DNA from: Curtobacterium sp. MCPF17_052
Lineage (GTDB): Bacteria; Actinomycetota; Actinomycetes; Actinomycetales; Microbacteriaceae
DNA length: 64,000 nt
Assembly (NCBI RefSeq): GCF_003234085.1
Contig: NZ_QKSD01000005.1
Coordinates: forward strand, 124,001-188,000
Direction of reading: 5' to 3'
The position numbers were made by a program, and so were the translations under genes. Numbering within the stretch: position 1 is the stretch's first letter; each line of letters opens with the position of its first letter. Below are positions 7,835-16,468 of this stretch, one piece after another. The notes under the pieces are model-generated. The model was not told where the DNA came from. It searched no databases and saw nothing but the letters and a program-made list of their open reading frames with translations.

Positions 7835-9114
7835 GGTGCGTTCTCCTTGCTTGTCGGAGGATGTGAGAGCAGGGCATCGGGTCGTACCGAGCACGCTCGA
7901 TCGAGCGCAGCCGCGAACCGCGCCGTGAGGGCCGGGTACGTGAACGCCTCGCGTGCCCGTTCGGATGCGAGACGGGCGAGGGTGGCTCGCCTGGTCGGCC
8001 CCATCTCGACGGTGCGGGCGATGCCTGCGGCGAGCGCGGTCGCATCGTCGGCGGTGGTGAGCACGGCGTTTCCGTCGTCGAAGACGGGCACCGGGCCGGC
8101 TGCGCCCAGGACGACGGGACGGCCGATGCGGGCGTACTCGAAGAGCTTGTTGAAGGACACGCCCCACTGGTAGAGCGGCAGGTCCGCCATGTTGGCGATC
8201 AGACAGTCGGACGAGCGGCCGATCGCCCGCGCCGCTGGTTGCGACCGCCGGCCCAGGAACTCGATGCGCTCGGAGGCCGGACCGTCGGCTGCCCGTCGAC
8301 GGAGGCCCTCGACGGCGGGTCCGTCACCGACGATCCGCAGCACGACCCGGGTGGGGAGGGTCGCGACGGTCGGGTGCGCCAGGGCGTCGACGACCGCATC
8401 GAGCGCGTTGGCGCGGCCGACGCTCCCGAGGTAGGTGACGACGAACTGCTCGCGGTGGACGGGTTCGGCTTCGTCCCAGGGCTCGGCTTCGTCCCAGGGC
8501 TCGGTGCCGTTGGACACCCAGGAGAACGGCAGGTGTCGTCCTCTGGCCGCGTAGTAGTCCCCGGCCCGGGCGAGCGGTGACACCAGCGCATCCGCCCGTC
8601 GCACCACGTCGGCTTCGATCGCCCGCAGGGCACGCACCACGAGCGACCGCTGGGACAGGTCGGTGAACGCGACGAGCGTCTCCGGCCACAGGTCGCGCGG
8701 CTCGAAGACGAACCGAGCACCCCGCCGACGGGCCAGCCGTGCGGCGGCCCAGGCGGCGAGCGGGTGGAACGAGCTCCCGACGACGACGTCCGGCTGCGGG
8801 AGACCGCGAGTCGTCCCCGGGGCGAGCGCGATGAGGGTGACGAGCAGCATGTCGAGGACGCGCCGGATCGGGCCCCGGTACCGCACACCCCGCAGCCGCA
8901 GGACCTCGTGCGTCCCCTCCCGCCGGTGTTCGCGGAACCGCAGCCGGGGGAAGGTCTGCCCTCCCGACGGGTGGACCGTGCTGGCACCGATCAGCACGCA
9001 GTGCCAACCGTGCTGGCCGAGGGTCCGCGCGAACTGCTCGTGCCGGGACGTCCGGCCGTCCCGTGCCGCTTCCGCGACGTAGTGGTTGAGGATCCACACC
9101 ACGCGGCGCGTCAC
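7831..9114 (-). CDS. Glycosyltransferase, GT4 family (WbuB-like)
   Basis: This 427-residue GT-B enzyme has an N-terminal acceptor domain (VVWILNHYVAEA, VVVGSSFHPLAAW, FVFEPRDLWPETLV) and a C-terminal donor domain (VVTYLGSVGRANALD, ISFNKLFEYARIGRPVV-like segment with the conserved Glu). The NHY, SSFHP and DLWP motifs are typical of WbuB-type N-acetyl-sugar transferases. It probably adds the second sugar to the lipid carrier after the PglC-like enzyme directly upstream. ATGA overlaps the upstream gene by 4 nt and GTGA overlaps the downstream epimerase. An exact 18-bp tandem duplication inside the gene encodes EPWDEA twice in a loop near residue 210. The exact sugar transferred is unknown. Confidence 0.8.
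   Translation of the reverse strand: MTRRVVWILNHYVAEAARDGRTSRHEQFARTLGQHGWHCVLIGASTVHPSGGQTFPRLRFREHRREGTHEVLRLRGVRYRGPIRRVLDMLLVTLIALAPGTTRGLPQPDVVVGSSFHPLAAWAAARLARRRGARFVFEPRDLWPETLVAFTDLSQRSLVVRALRAIEADVVRRADALVSPLARAGDYYAARGRHLPFSWVSNGTEPWDEAEPWDEAEPVHREQFVVTYLGSVGRANALDAVVDALAHPTVATLPTRVVLRIVGDGPAVEGLRRRAADGPASERIEFLGRRSQPAARAIGRSSDCLIANMADLPLYQWGVSFNKLFEYARIGRPVVLGAAGPVPVFDDGNAVLTTADDATALAAGIARTVEMGPTRRATLARLASERAREAFTYPALTARFAAALDRACSVRPDALLSHPPTSKENAP
8466..8501. repeat. 18-bp perfect tandem duplication inside a glycosyltransferase gene
   Basis: Two adjacent identical 18-nt units (CGGCTTCGTCCCAGGGCT at 8466-8483 and 8484-8501) encode two copies of a six-residue acidic-aromatic segment. 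The frame is kept. Confidence 0.9.
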
Positions 9115-9767
9115 GTGCGGACCGCCGGGCCCGGGACGGGGCCGTGCTCGGGACGGAGCTCGTGCATCGTGGCGCAGCCCGCCGCGGTGATGCCGCGCGC
9201 ACGGAGGACGACACCCGCCGTCCGGAGCAGGATGCGGAAGTCGAGGAGGACCGAGCAGCGGTCGACGTACTCGACGTCGAGTCGGAAGCGGTCCTCCCAG
9301 GACAAGGCGTTGCGACCGTGCACCTGCGCGAGTCCGGTCAGCCCGGGGCGGACCTCGTGTCGCCGCTTCTCGGACCCGGTGAAGCGAGGACCGTACGTGA
9401 CCGGCAGCGGCCGCGGCCCGACGATGCTCATCTCTCCGCGGAGGACGTTCACGAGGCTCGGCAGCTCGTCGATGCTGGTAGCCCGCAGGAACACTCCGAA
9501 CCTCGTCAGTCGACTCGCGTCGGTGGTGAGGCCGCGAGCGGGGTCGAACGGTCGCATCGTTCGGAGCTTGACGATGGTGAACGGCGCCCCGTGGAGCCCG
9601 ATGCGTTCCTGCCGGAAGAGCACCGGCCGCCCGAGACAGGTGGCGACCACCAATGTTGCGACCGCCAGGGGGAAGGCGGTGACGATCAGGATCACGGTCG
9701 CGATCACGATGTCGAAGACGCGTCCGCCGGTCGCGGACCAGCGTCGTCGTTCCGCGCGGCGGGTCAC
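9111..9767 (-). CDS. Phosphoglycosyl transferase that starts the lipid-linked sugar (PglC-like)
   Basis: This 218-residue protein is a short bacterial sugar transferase. It has one N-terminal re-entrant or membrane segment (residues 17-45), then the diagnostic features FRQERIG, KLRTM, the RATSIDELP segment with the catalytic Asp-Glu pair, SIVGPRPLP, and RPGLTGLAQVHGRN. Its length matches the monotopic PglC type rather than long WcaJ-type enzymes. The expected reaction moves a sugar-1-phosphate from UDP onto undecaprenyl phosphate on the cytoplasmic face. The PglD/PglE/PglF-like genes in the locus make UDP-diacetylbacillosamine a likely donor. That donor is an inference. The gene overlaps both neighbours by 4 nt (ATGA). 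Confidence 0.85.
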   Translation of the reverse strand: MTRRAERRRWSATGGRVFDIVIATVILIVTAFPLAVATLVVATCLGRPVLFRQERIGLHGAPFTIVKLRTMRPFDPARGLTTDASRLTRFGVFLRATSIDELPSLVNVLRGEMSIVGPRPLPVTYGPRFTGSEKRRHEVRPGLTGLAQVHGRNALSWEDRFRLDVEYVDRCSVLLDFRILLRTAGVVLRARGITAAGCATMHELRPEHGPVPGPAVRT

Positions 9768-11176
9768 GGCGTCACCTCGGACGTGCTTCCCGGCACAGCG
9801 GAGCGGTGCGATCGCTGCGTCTCCGGGGGCACGTCTGCCCCATAGACGGCGTACGCGTCTCGCGCGCCGCGACTCCGCGCCATCGTGACCACGACGCCCT
9901 GGACGGAAGCTCCCACGGTCGCGAGTGACTCGATCGACGAGGACACCTCCGCTCGTCGGACTCGCCCGGAGGCCACGACCAGGAGCATGTTCTGCACGGC
10001 CCGCGACACGAGTGCCGCGTCCGTCACCGACCCGAGCGGTGGGGTGTCGACGATGACGACGTCGAACAGCGCCGCGACGTCCTCGATCAGCGCGGTGAAC
10101 GCTGGAGACCCGACGAGTTCACTCGGGTTCGGCGGCACCGTCCCGGAGGGGATCACGCTCAGTCCGGCGCGACCCCAGGGCTGCAGGACGTCGGCGAGTT
10201 CGACCCGCCCGACCAGGATGTCGGAGAGACCTGCCGACCCTTCGATGCCGAAGACGTTCGCCAGGTTCGGCCGACGGAGATCGGCATCGATGACCACGGT
10301 ACGGAGGCCGCTCTCGGCCAACGCGACCGCCAGGTTGGCGGCGGTGGTGGTCTTGCCCTCGGACGGCCGGGAACTCGTGATGGCGAGCGTGCGCGCACCC
10401 TCTGGCCGCGACGCGAGGAACTGCACGTTGGTCCGGAGGCTCCGGAACGCCTCTGCACGCGCGCTGGCACGCGCGTCGCGGAGGACGAGGGGCTGCTTCG
10501 ACGCCTCGGGGTCGAACCCGATGTCGCCGAGGACGGGGAGGTCCCAGAGCTCCTGGACCTCGTCACGCCCGCGGACCTTGGTGTCGAGGGCCCAGCGCAG
10601 GAAGGCAGCGAGGACACCGAGTCCGGCACCGGCTGCTCCCCCGAGAGCAGCGTTCGCACGGGTCCTCGGTGCGACGGGCGTCGTCGGACGGGCCGCCGGC
10701 GAGGTCTGGGTGACCGTCACACCGACACCCGACGCGTTCGCGTCGAGCCGGTCCTGGACGACGGACGAGAAGCTCCGCACGATGCTGTCGGTGATCTCTG
10801 CCACCCGCTGGCGGTCCGGAGAGGTCACCGCGATCTGCATGACGACGCTCCCCGTCGGCGACGTGGCAGAGACGGACCGGGCCAGTTCCGAGGCCTTCAC
10901 GTCGAGGTGGAGCTCGTCGATAACCGGCTGCAACACGATGGGCTGTGGGACGAGGTCCAGGTAGGAGTGGATCCGCTGTTGCGCTGCGTTCGTGCCCTGC
11001 GCGAGGTCGAGGGCCGAGGACTCGGCATCACCGCTGATCGAGATCCAGATCTTCGACGTCGCCCGGAACTGGGGCGTCACCGTGGATGAGAGCGCGATCG
11101 CCACCACGAATCCGAGGAGGGCTCCGCCGACGGCGAAGTACCAGCGCAAGACGAGCGCACGAGTGAGGGGGGTCAC
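9764..11176 (-). CDS. Polysaccharide co-polymerase and BY-kinase fusion (Wzc/CpsCD-like)
   Basis: This 470-residue protein joins a chain-length determinant domain to a cytoplasmic BY-kinase. The first part has a membrane segment at residues 8-32 and a second near 178-198 flanking an outer domain. The kinase part has Walker A in SSRPSEGKTTTAAN, Walker A' in VVIDADLRRP and Walker B in VVIVDTPP. The usual C-terminal Tyr cluster is reduced to two Tyr in DAYAVYG, so autophosphorylation may be limited. The protein would control chain length and export with the Wzy- and Wzx-like proteins. Two adjacent GTG codons exist at 11179 and 11176. The second is chosen because GGAAGG (11183-11188) is 6 nt from it and only 3 nt from the first. 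It is the first gene of a six-gene block joined throughout by 4-nt overlaps. Confidence 0.85.
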   Translation of the reverse strand: MTPLTRALVLRWYFAVGGALLGFVVAIALSSTVTPQFRATSKIWISISGDAESSALDLAQGTNAAQQRIHSYLDLVPQPIVLQPVIDELHLDVKASELARSVSATSPTGSVVMQIAVTSPDRQRVAEITDSIVRSFSSVVQDRLDANASGVGVTVTQTSPAARPTTPVAPRTRANAALGGAAGAGLGVLAAFLRWALDTKVRGRDEVQELWDLPVLGDIGFDPEASKQPLVLRDARASARAEAFRSLRTNVQFLASRPEGARTLAITSSRPSEGKTTTAANLAVALAESGLRTVVIDADLRRPNLANVFGIEGSAGLSDILVGRVELADVLQPWGRAGLSVIPSGTVPPNPSELVGSPAFTALIEDVAALFDVVIVDTPPLGSVTDAALVSRAVQNMLLVVASGRVRRAEVSSSIESLATVGASVQGVVVTMARSRGARDAYAVYGADVPPETQRSHRSAVPGSTSEVTP

Positions 11177-11240
11177 CACGAACCTTCCGGGTTGGTCGAG
11201 CAGTTGATACTTTAGATGTCAGCATAACACGTGCTTGGGA

Positions 11241-11274
11241 AGGAAGCCCCGGCGCGCACACGCCGGGGCTTCCT
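11241..11274 (-). terminator. Hairpin terminator between lipoprotein gene and kinase operon
   Basis: A perfect 14-bp stem (AGGAAGCCCCGGCG at 11241-11254 pairing with 11261-11274) has a 6-nt loop just after the lipoprotein stop. The AT-rich stretch 11190-11235 lies between it and the next operon and probably holds that operon's promoter, but I could not assign clear -35 and -10 boxes. Confidence 0.8.
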
Positions 11275-11277
11275 CGG

Positions 11278-11727
11278 TCAGGCTGCGTCCACCGTGTTGT
11301 CGTCGCCCTCGTCGGTGATCTCCGGGGCGTCACCGGTGTAGGTGATCGTGTTCCCGGAGCCGAGCACGGCGATCTCCTGGACACCGGCCTGGCCGATCTC
11401 GACGGTCGCGTTGCTCGCCTCCACCGTGAGCACCTTCACCGAACCGAGCAGGTACGCCTGCCCGGACGTGATGATGTTGATGCCGTCGCAATCGCTGACC
11501 GTGACGGGACCGGACGACTTCTCGACGGACACCTGAGCGGCTCCGTCGACGCATTCGTTGTACGTCGTGGCCTGCGCCGTCGCGGATGCGGATGCGGATG
11601 CGGACGGTTTCGCGGTGCCCTCGCTCCGGTGCTCGCCGCCGCCGGTCGAGCAGGAGGTGAGGAGCAGTGCGCCGCAGGTGACACCGAGGATGGCGGCGGT
11701 GCGGGGGGTCATCGTTCGAGGGAGCAT
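11278..11727 (-). CDS. DUF3060-type lipoprotein
   Basis: This 149-residue protein has a lipoprotein signal peptide ending in LLLTSC, so the mature N-terminal Cys would be lipidated and membrane-anchored outside. A low-complexity Ser/Ala linker follows, encoded by repeats of a GGATGC-like hexamer at 11581-11606. The C-terminal domain has the repeating short beta-strand pattern of DUF3060 (INIITSGQAYLLGSVK, VEASNATVEIG, VLGSGNTITYTGD). The ATG at 11727 has GGAAGG upstream and lies inside the 3' end of the flippase gene, a 19-nt overlap, so it is translated with the upstream sugar-synthesis operon. The function of the family is not established. Confidence 0.75.
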   Translation of the reverse strand: MLPRTMTPRTAAILGVTCGALLLTSCSTGGGEHRSEGTAKPSASASASATAQATTYNECVDGAAQVSVEKSSGPVTVSDCDGINIITSGQAYLLGSVKVLTVEASNATVEIGQAGVQEIAVLGSGNTITYTGDAPEITDEGDDNTVDAA

Positions 11728-13025
11728 GGAAGTTCCTTCCGGGGTCGTGGATGAGTGGCGACTGCGTCGTGGCGACGCGCCGCCGTTGCGACGAGCACCC
11801 ACAGCACCGCGTACGCGGTGACCGAGAGCGCCACGTACGTGGTGATGAGTGCGAGGGTCCCGAGGTCGAGGGCGATCGCGAGGGCGACGCCCCCGACGAC
11901 GAGGACGAATCGGCCGCCGTCCCAGGCGAGCTGCGCTACTTGACGTTCGAGGAGCGGCAGCGCCTGTGAGACCGGTGAGACCGAGAGCTGTACTGCGAAG
12001 AGGACGACGAGGAGTCGCGCGATCTCGCCGGCACGGAGCCACTCGTCGCCGAACACGACGACGAAGGCCGTGGGTGCGACGACCGCGATCACGACGGCAG
12101 CGCACACGGCCGGCACCGCCGTCCGGGCCGAGGTCCGGAGGACGAGTGCCAGGACGTCTCCGCGCCCCGTCCGGAGCACGGCGCTGAACGAGCCGGTGAA
12201 CCACTGGCCCACCGCGTCGGTCAGGACCCCGACCGGTGCGGCCAGGACCCGGACGGCGAGGCCGACGAACCCGGCCACCACCACGCCCTCGCTGGACGCG
12301 ATCATCAGTGTGGGGAGCTGCTGACCGGACACGTTGAGGAGCGCGGACAGCGGGGCCGCCCAGATGAAGCGGCGGAAGCGCCCGAGCACGAGTCGTCCGA
12401 CGCGGCACGACACGAGCCGGAACGTTGGACGCCTCATCCACCCGAGGCCACCGATGCTCGCGGCGATCCGGCCGGCCGACGGTGCGATGACCAAGCCGAT
12501 GACGCCCGCCGGTGCCAGAGCGACACTCGCCACGACCTGCACGACGCCCTGCAGGGCGTTGCGCGCGCCGAGTGCACCGTGGTCTCGTCGTCGGGTCAGG
12601 ACCGCCGCGACGATGCGCTGGAGCGCGATCGCGACGACCGCGACGGGGATCATCCACCAGAGGCCGACCAGCGCCGGGGCCGAGAGGGCGGTCCCCAGTT
12701 CGCGCCGGTACCCGAACGTGAGGAGCGTCGTCACCACACCTGACACAGCGACGGCGATGCATGCCGAGGTCACCAGCACCCGGGCCGCGGTCCCACTGCG
12801 CGGGAGCGGGACCGCGCGCTCGAGTCCGAGCGTGGCCACTGCGCCGACGACGGCGCTGACGCCCGTCACCACTGCGAGCAGACCGAAGGCGGCCGGCTGG
12901 TAGAGCCGCGTCAGGAGCGGCGAGACAGCGAGCACCGCGCCCTGCCCGATGACACTGCCGGAGAGGATCCGCGGGAGACCTGACTGCCACGCACGCTGCA
13001 CGAACCCGGAGCGTTCCGCGGGCAC
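11709..13025 (-). CDS. Polysaccharide flippase-like membrane protein (Wzx/MATE-like)
   Basis: This 438-residue protein has about 12 hydrophobic segments and the N-terminal pattern of Wzx/RfbX exporters (a basic Arg-rich start, then SGSVIGQGAVLAVSPLLTRLY, where the LLTRLY segment is typical). Later pieces (SGQQLPTLMIASS, VVFGDEWLRAGEIARLL) fit the same family. The predicted role is to flip undecaprenyl-linked repeat units across the membrane for the Wzy-like polymerase at 4186-5658. The GTG at 13025 starts 1 nt after the preceding dehydrogenase stop and has GAGG about 7 nt upstream. Its last 19 nt overlap the lipoprotein gene. Confidence 0.8.
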   Translation of the reverse strand: MPAERSGFVQRAWQSGLPRILSGSVIGQGAVLAVSPLLTRLYQPAAFGLLAVVTGVSAVVGAVATLGLERAVPLPRSGTAARVLVTSACIAVAVSGVVTTLLTFGYRRELGTALSAPALVGLWWMIPVAVVAIALQRIVAAVLTRRRDHGALGARNALQGVVQVVASVALAPAGVIGLVIAPSAGRIAASIGGLGWMRRPTFRLVSCRVGRLVLGRFRRFIWAAPLSALLNVSGQQLPTLMIASSEGVVVAGFVGLAVRVLAAPVGVLTDAVGQWFTGSFSAVLRTGRGDVLALVLRTSARTAVPAVCAAVVIAVVAPTAFVVVFGDEWLRAGEIARLLVVLFAVQLSVSPVSQALPLLERQVAQLAWDGGRFVLVVGGVALAIALDLGTLALITTYVALSVTAYAVLWVLVATAARRHDAVATHPRPRKELPCSLER

Positions 13026-13026
13026 G

Positions 13027-14322
13027 TCAGGCCCTCGGTGGCGCGCCGAGCACCGCGAAGGAGCACGGCCACGCGGCGGCGTCGAGGACGCGACGCCCGT
13101 CCAGGACCGCGCGCACACCGGGCACGTCCGCAGCCGACCACGAGGCGTACTCGTCGTGGTCCGACTGCACGACGACCGCGTCGGCCGCGACTCCCCGCCG
13201 CGCCGGGACGAACCCGAGCTGCTCGAGCTCCGCATCGGTGTACATCGGGTCGTGGACGAGCACCAGCGCGCCTCGCGCCCGGAGCGCCTCGACGGTCGGG
13301 AACACGCCCGAGAACGCGGTCTCCTTGACCCCTCCTCGGTAGGACGCTCCGAGCACCAGGACGGTCGCGCCCTCGAGCCCTCCCGCGAGGCCGGAGAGGA
13401 CCGCCACGGCGTGCTCGGGCATGGCGGTGTTCCGCTCGCGAGCGGCACGGACGATGCTCGCCCCCGGATCGTTCCAGAGGTAGAGACGCGGGTAGACCGG
13501 GATGCAGTGCCCACCGACCGCGATGCCCGGACGGTGGAGATGACTGTACGGCTGGGAGTTGCACGCCTCGATGACCTGCTCGACGTCCACGCCCACCCGC
13601 TCGGCGAAGGCAGCGAACTCGTTCGCCAGACCGATGTTGACGTCGCGGTACGTCGTCTCGGCGAGTTTCGCCATCTCGGCGGCCTCGGCGGACCCGAGGT
13701 CCCAGACGCCGTTCGCGCGTGGGAGGTCGTCGCGCTCGTCGAACTCGAGCACGGCCCGGTAGAAGTCAACGGCACGAGCCGTCCCCGCTGGTGTCAGACC
13801 GCCGACGAGCTTCGGGTACCGTCGCAGATCGGCGAAGACACGACCGGTGAGCACCCGCTCCGGCGAGAAGGCCACGTGGAAGTCCGAGCCCTGCCGGAGT
13901 CCGGAGCGGGCTTCCAGTCGCGGCGCCCAGCGTTCCCGCGTCGTACCGACGGGGAGCGTCGTCTCGTAGAGGACCAGCGTGTCCGGAGTCAAGGACGCCC
14001 CGATCGCGTCGGTCGCCGCGTCCATCCAACCGAAGTCGGGGACGCCTTCGTCGTCGACGAACAACGGGACCACCACCACGATCACGTCGCACGAGGGCAC
14101 TGCCGCAGTGGAGTCCCCCGTCGCTCGGAGCTTCCCCGTCGGAGCCAGTCGCTGCAACGCCTCGGCGAGGCCGTGTTCGCCCGGGAACGGCACTTCCCCG
14201 CTGTTCACCGCCCGGACGACCCGGTCATCGACGTCGATGCCGATGACGTCGTGCCCACGGAGCGCGTACTGCGCCGCCAGCGGGAGCCCGATCTTGCCGA
14301 GTCCCACGACACCGATCTTCAT
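13027..14322 (-). CDS. wbpA: UDP-N-acetylglucosamine 6-dehydrogenase (WbpA/WecC family)
   Basis: This 431-residue protein is a nucleotide-sugar dehydrogenase with the three expected parts. They are an N-terminal NAD-binding Rossmann fold (GLGKIGLPLA), a middle domain with the catalytic Cys in GGHCIPVYP near residue 270, and a C-terminal UDP-sugar domain (GASYRGGVKETAFSG). The length and the GGHCIPV motif fit enzymes oxidising C6 of UDP-HexNAc. In the WbpA-B-E-D-I route this is the first step, UDP-GlcNAc to UDP-GlcNAcA. A WecC role (UDP-ManNAc dehydrogenase) is the alternative. The neighbours WbpB, WbpE and WbpD favour WbpA. The ATG at 14322 overlaps the upstream stop by 4 nt. Confidence 0.8.
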   Translation of the reverse strand: MKIGVVGLGKIGLPLAAQYALRGHDVIGIDVDDRVVRAVNSGEVPFPGEHGLAEALQRLAPTGKLRATGDSTAAVPSCDVIVVVVPLFVDDEGVPDFGWMDAATDAIGASLTPDTLVLYETTLPVGTTRERWAPRLEARSGLRQGSDFHVAFSPERVLTGRVFADLRRYPKLVGGLTPAGTARAVDFYRAVLEFDERDDLPRANGVWDLGSAEAAEMAKLAETTYRDVNIGLANEFAAFAERVGVDVEQVIEACNSQPYSHLHRPGIAVGGHCIPVYPRLYLWNDPGASIVRAARERNTAMPEHAVAVLSGLAGGLEGATVLVLGASYRGGVKETAFSGVFPTVEALRARGALVLVHDPMYTDAELEQLGFVPARRGVAADAVVVQSDHDEYASWSAADVPGVRAVLDGRRVLDAAAWPCSFAVLGAPPRA

Positions 14323-15353
14323 GCTGCCTCTTCCTCTCGGTCGCCGCCGGGCCCGAGCGACCCGAGCGGACTGGTGATGCGGTTCGAGCGTGCGGACTCG
14401 AGTGCGCACTCGGCGACCCGCAGCGTCTCGAGCCCTTCGCGCAGGGTCACGATGCGGGAGCCGTCCCCGAGCACGGCGTCGCGGAACGCCTCGTGCTCGA
14501 GCACGAGTGGCTCCCGCTTGGGGAAGGCGAACCGGGTCATCGCGCCCTCCGACACCCCGCGGAACGCGGAGACGGCGTCCCACTGCGTGGCGACCGTGCC
14601 GTTCTCGTGGAACCAGAGGTCACCCGTCAGGGTGTCGGCGACGAAGGACCCACGCTGCCCGGTCACGACGGTCACCCGCTCCTTGAACGGCGACAGCCAG
14701 TTGACGAGGTGGTTGGTGACGGTGCCGTCGGCGAGTGTCCCGGAGAACGCGACGAGGTCCTCGTGCTCGCGACCGCTCTTGTGGGCAGCCTGGGCGAAGA
14801 GCCGTGCGAAGGGGCTCTGGACGAGCCAACTCGTCAGGTCGATGTCGTGCGTCGCGAGGTCCTTGACGACCCCGACGTCGGCGATGCGGGCCGGGAACGG
14901 ACCCTGGCGCCGGGTGACCACCTGGTACACGTCGCCGAGCGCCCCTGCGTCGAGCCGCCGACGCAGCTCCTGCAACGCCGGGTTGTACCGCTCGATGTGC
15001 CCCACGGCTCCGACCACGCCCGCAGCCTCGAAGCGCTCGAGCATCCGCTGAGCGCCGGGCAGGTCGGCGGCGAGTGGCTTCTCGACGAGGCAGTGCACCC
15101 CGTGGTCGGCGAGTTCGAGGGCCACGGACTCGTGGTGCGCCGTCGGCACCGCCACGACGGCCGCCTCGATGCCCAAGTCGAGGAGCTCCCCCACCGTCCG
15201 GTAGACCGGGAGGCCGTCCGCGGCGCCGTACCGGTCACCCGCCGCGTCGACGACGCCCACCAGGTCGACACCGTCGAGCGCTCGCAGGACGCGGACGTGG
15301 TGCCGCCCCATCATGCCGAGGCCGACGACCCCGGTCCGGATCGACGCGGCCAT
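14319..15353 (-). CDS. wbpB: Gfo/Idh/MocA oxidoreductase (WbpB/WlbA type)
   Basis: This 344-residue protein has the N-terminal NAD-binding motif GLGMMGRHH and the family motif VEKPLA containing the catalytic Lys. The C-terminal domain carries the ATHDIDLTSW segment expected for Gfo/Idh/MocA enzymes. In the WbpA-B-E-D-I route this enzyme oxidises C3 of UDP-GlcNAcA to give the 3-keto sugar. Its place between the aminotransferase and WbpA-like genes matches that role. The ATG at 15353 overlaps the aminotransferase stop by one base (TGATG), and the stop overlaps the next start by 4 nt. Confidence 0.8.
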   Translation of the reverse strand: MAASIRTGVVGLGMMGRHHVRVLRALDGVDLVGVVDAAGDRYGAADGLPVYRTVGELLDLGIEAAVVAVPTAHHESVALELADHGVHCLVEKPLAADLPGAQRMLERFEAAGVVGAVGHIERYNPALQELRRRLDAGALGDVYQVVTRRQGPFPARIADVGVVKDLATHDIDLTSWLVQSPFARLFAQAAHKSGREHEDLVAFSGTLADGTVTNHLVNWLSPFKERVTVVTGQRGSFVADTLTGDLWFHENGTVATQWDAVSAFRGVSEGAMTRFAFPKREPLVLEHEAFRDAVLGDGSRIVTLREGLETLRVAECALESARSNRITSPLGSLGPGGDREEEAA

Positions 15354-16468
15354 CAGGCACCCGCCCGGGCAAGGCGGTTCACGCCTTCGACGACGCGGTC
15401 GAGCTGGCGCTTGGTCAGCGTGGGGTAGACGGGCAGTGCGAGGACCTCAGCGGCGGCACGCTCCGTCTCGGGCAGGTCACACGTCCGGTCGAAGGACGGC
15501 AGTCTGTGCACCGGGACCGGGTAGTAGACGCCGGTGCCGATCCCCCACTCGAGCTCGAGCGCCTTCGCGATGCCATCGCGGTCCTCCGGGACCCGCACCA
15601 CGTACTGGTGGAACACGTGCTCGGCACCGGAGGCGACGGTCGGCGTGACGACCGAGTCGATCTCGATCGAGAGGTAGCAGGCGTTTGCCTGCCGCTGAGC
15701 GGTCCACGTCCGGACCTTGCCCAACTGCACGCGCCCGATCGCCGCGTGCAGGTCGGTCATCCGCATGTTGAACCCGACGACCTCGTTCTCGTACCGTCGC
15801 TCCATGCCCTGGTTGCGGTACAGCTTCAGTCGTCGCTCGAGGCCGTCGTCGGCGACGGTGATCATCCCGCCTTCACCAGCGGTCATGTTCTTGGTCGGGT
15901 ACAACGAGAACGCGCCGGCGACACCGAACGCGCCCACGGGTCGGTCCTGCCATCGGGCGCCGTGCGCCTGGGCGGCGTCCTCGATCACGCTCAGGCCGTA
16001 CTCGTCGGCCAACGCCCCGATCGCCGTCATGTCCGCGGGGTGCCCGTAGAGGTGCACCGGCATGATCGCCACGGTGCGCGGGCTGACGGCAGCACGCGCA
16101 GCGGCAGGGTCCATGCAGTAGGTCACCGGGTCGATGTCTACGAACACCGGCGTCGCACCGACGAGTGCGACGGCGTTGGCGCTCGCCGCGAAGGTGAAGG
16201 AGGGCACGATGACGTCGTCGCCTGGGCCGATGCCGGCCCCGAGGAGCGCGAGGTGGAGCGCAGACGTACCGGAGTTCACCGCGACCGAACGTCGTGACGG
16301 CACGAGCGTCGTGCTGAACTCACGCTCAAAGGCCGCCACCTCCGGCCCTTGCGCGAGCATGCCGGTGCGGAGGACGGCGTCGACCGCCCGGCGTTCGTCG
16401 TCGCCGATGAGGGGCTTCGCCGCCGGGATGTACTCGGAGGTCGACTCGATGCTGTCGAAGATGCTCAT
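15353..16468 (-). CDS. wbpE: DegT/DnrJ/EryC1 aminotransferase (WbpE/WlbC type)
   Basis: This 371-residue PLP enzyme has the motifs of the sugar aminotransferase family: GTSALHLALLG, VPSFTFAASANAV, the IEDAAQAHGA segment with the PLP-contacting Asp, the Schiff-base Lys in YPTKNMTAGEGG, and NMRMTDLHAAIG. In the predicted pathway it aminates the 3-keto sugar from the WbpB-like enzyme, using glutamate as donor. The ATG at 16468 overlaps the upstream acetyltransferase stop by 4 nt. A second aminotransferase of the same superfamily is encoded divergently at 17182-18312 and probably serves a different sugar. Confidence 0.8.
   Translation of the reverse strand: MSIFDSIESTSEYIPAAKPLIGDDERRAVDAVLRTGMLAQGPEVAAFEREFSTTLVPSRRSVAVNSGTSALHLALLGAGIGPGDDVIVPSFTFAASANAVALVGATPVFVDIDPVTYCMDPAAARAAVSPRTVAIMPVHLYGHPADMTAIGALADEYGLSVIEDAAQAHGARWQDRPVGAFGVAGAFSLYPTKNMTAGEGGMITVADDGLERRLKLYRNQGMERRYENEVVGFNMRMTDLHAAIGRVQLGKVRTWTAQRQANACYLSIEIDSVVTPTVASGAEHVFHQYVVRVPEDRDGIAKALELEWGIGTGVYYPVPVHRLPSFDRTCDLPETERAAAEVLALPVYPTLTKRQLDRVVEGVNRLARAGA

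Noticed and set aside
6764..8167. A longer 467-residue form of the 2-epimerase
   Set aside because: The extra 111 residues are low-complexity and fall inside the neighbouring glycosyltransferase gene. GTG 7834 has a good ribosome site and gives the normal family length.
11190..11235. A specific promoter for the kinase-led operon
   Set aside because: The stretch is AT-rich and likely holds one, but no -35/-10 pair with acceptable spacing could be chosen with confidence.
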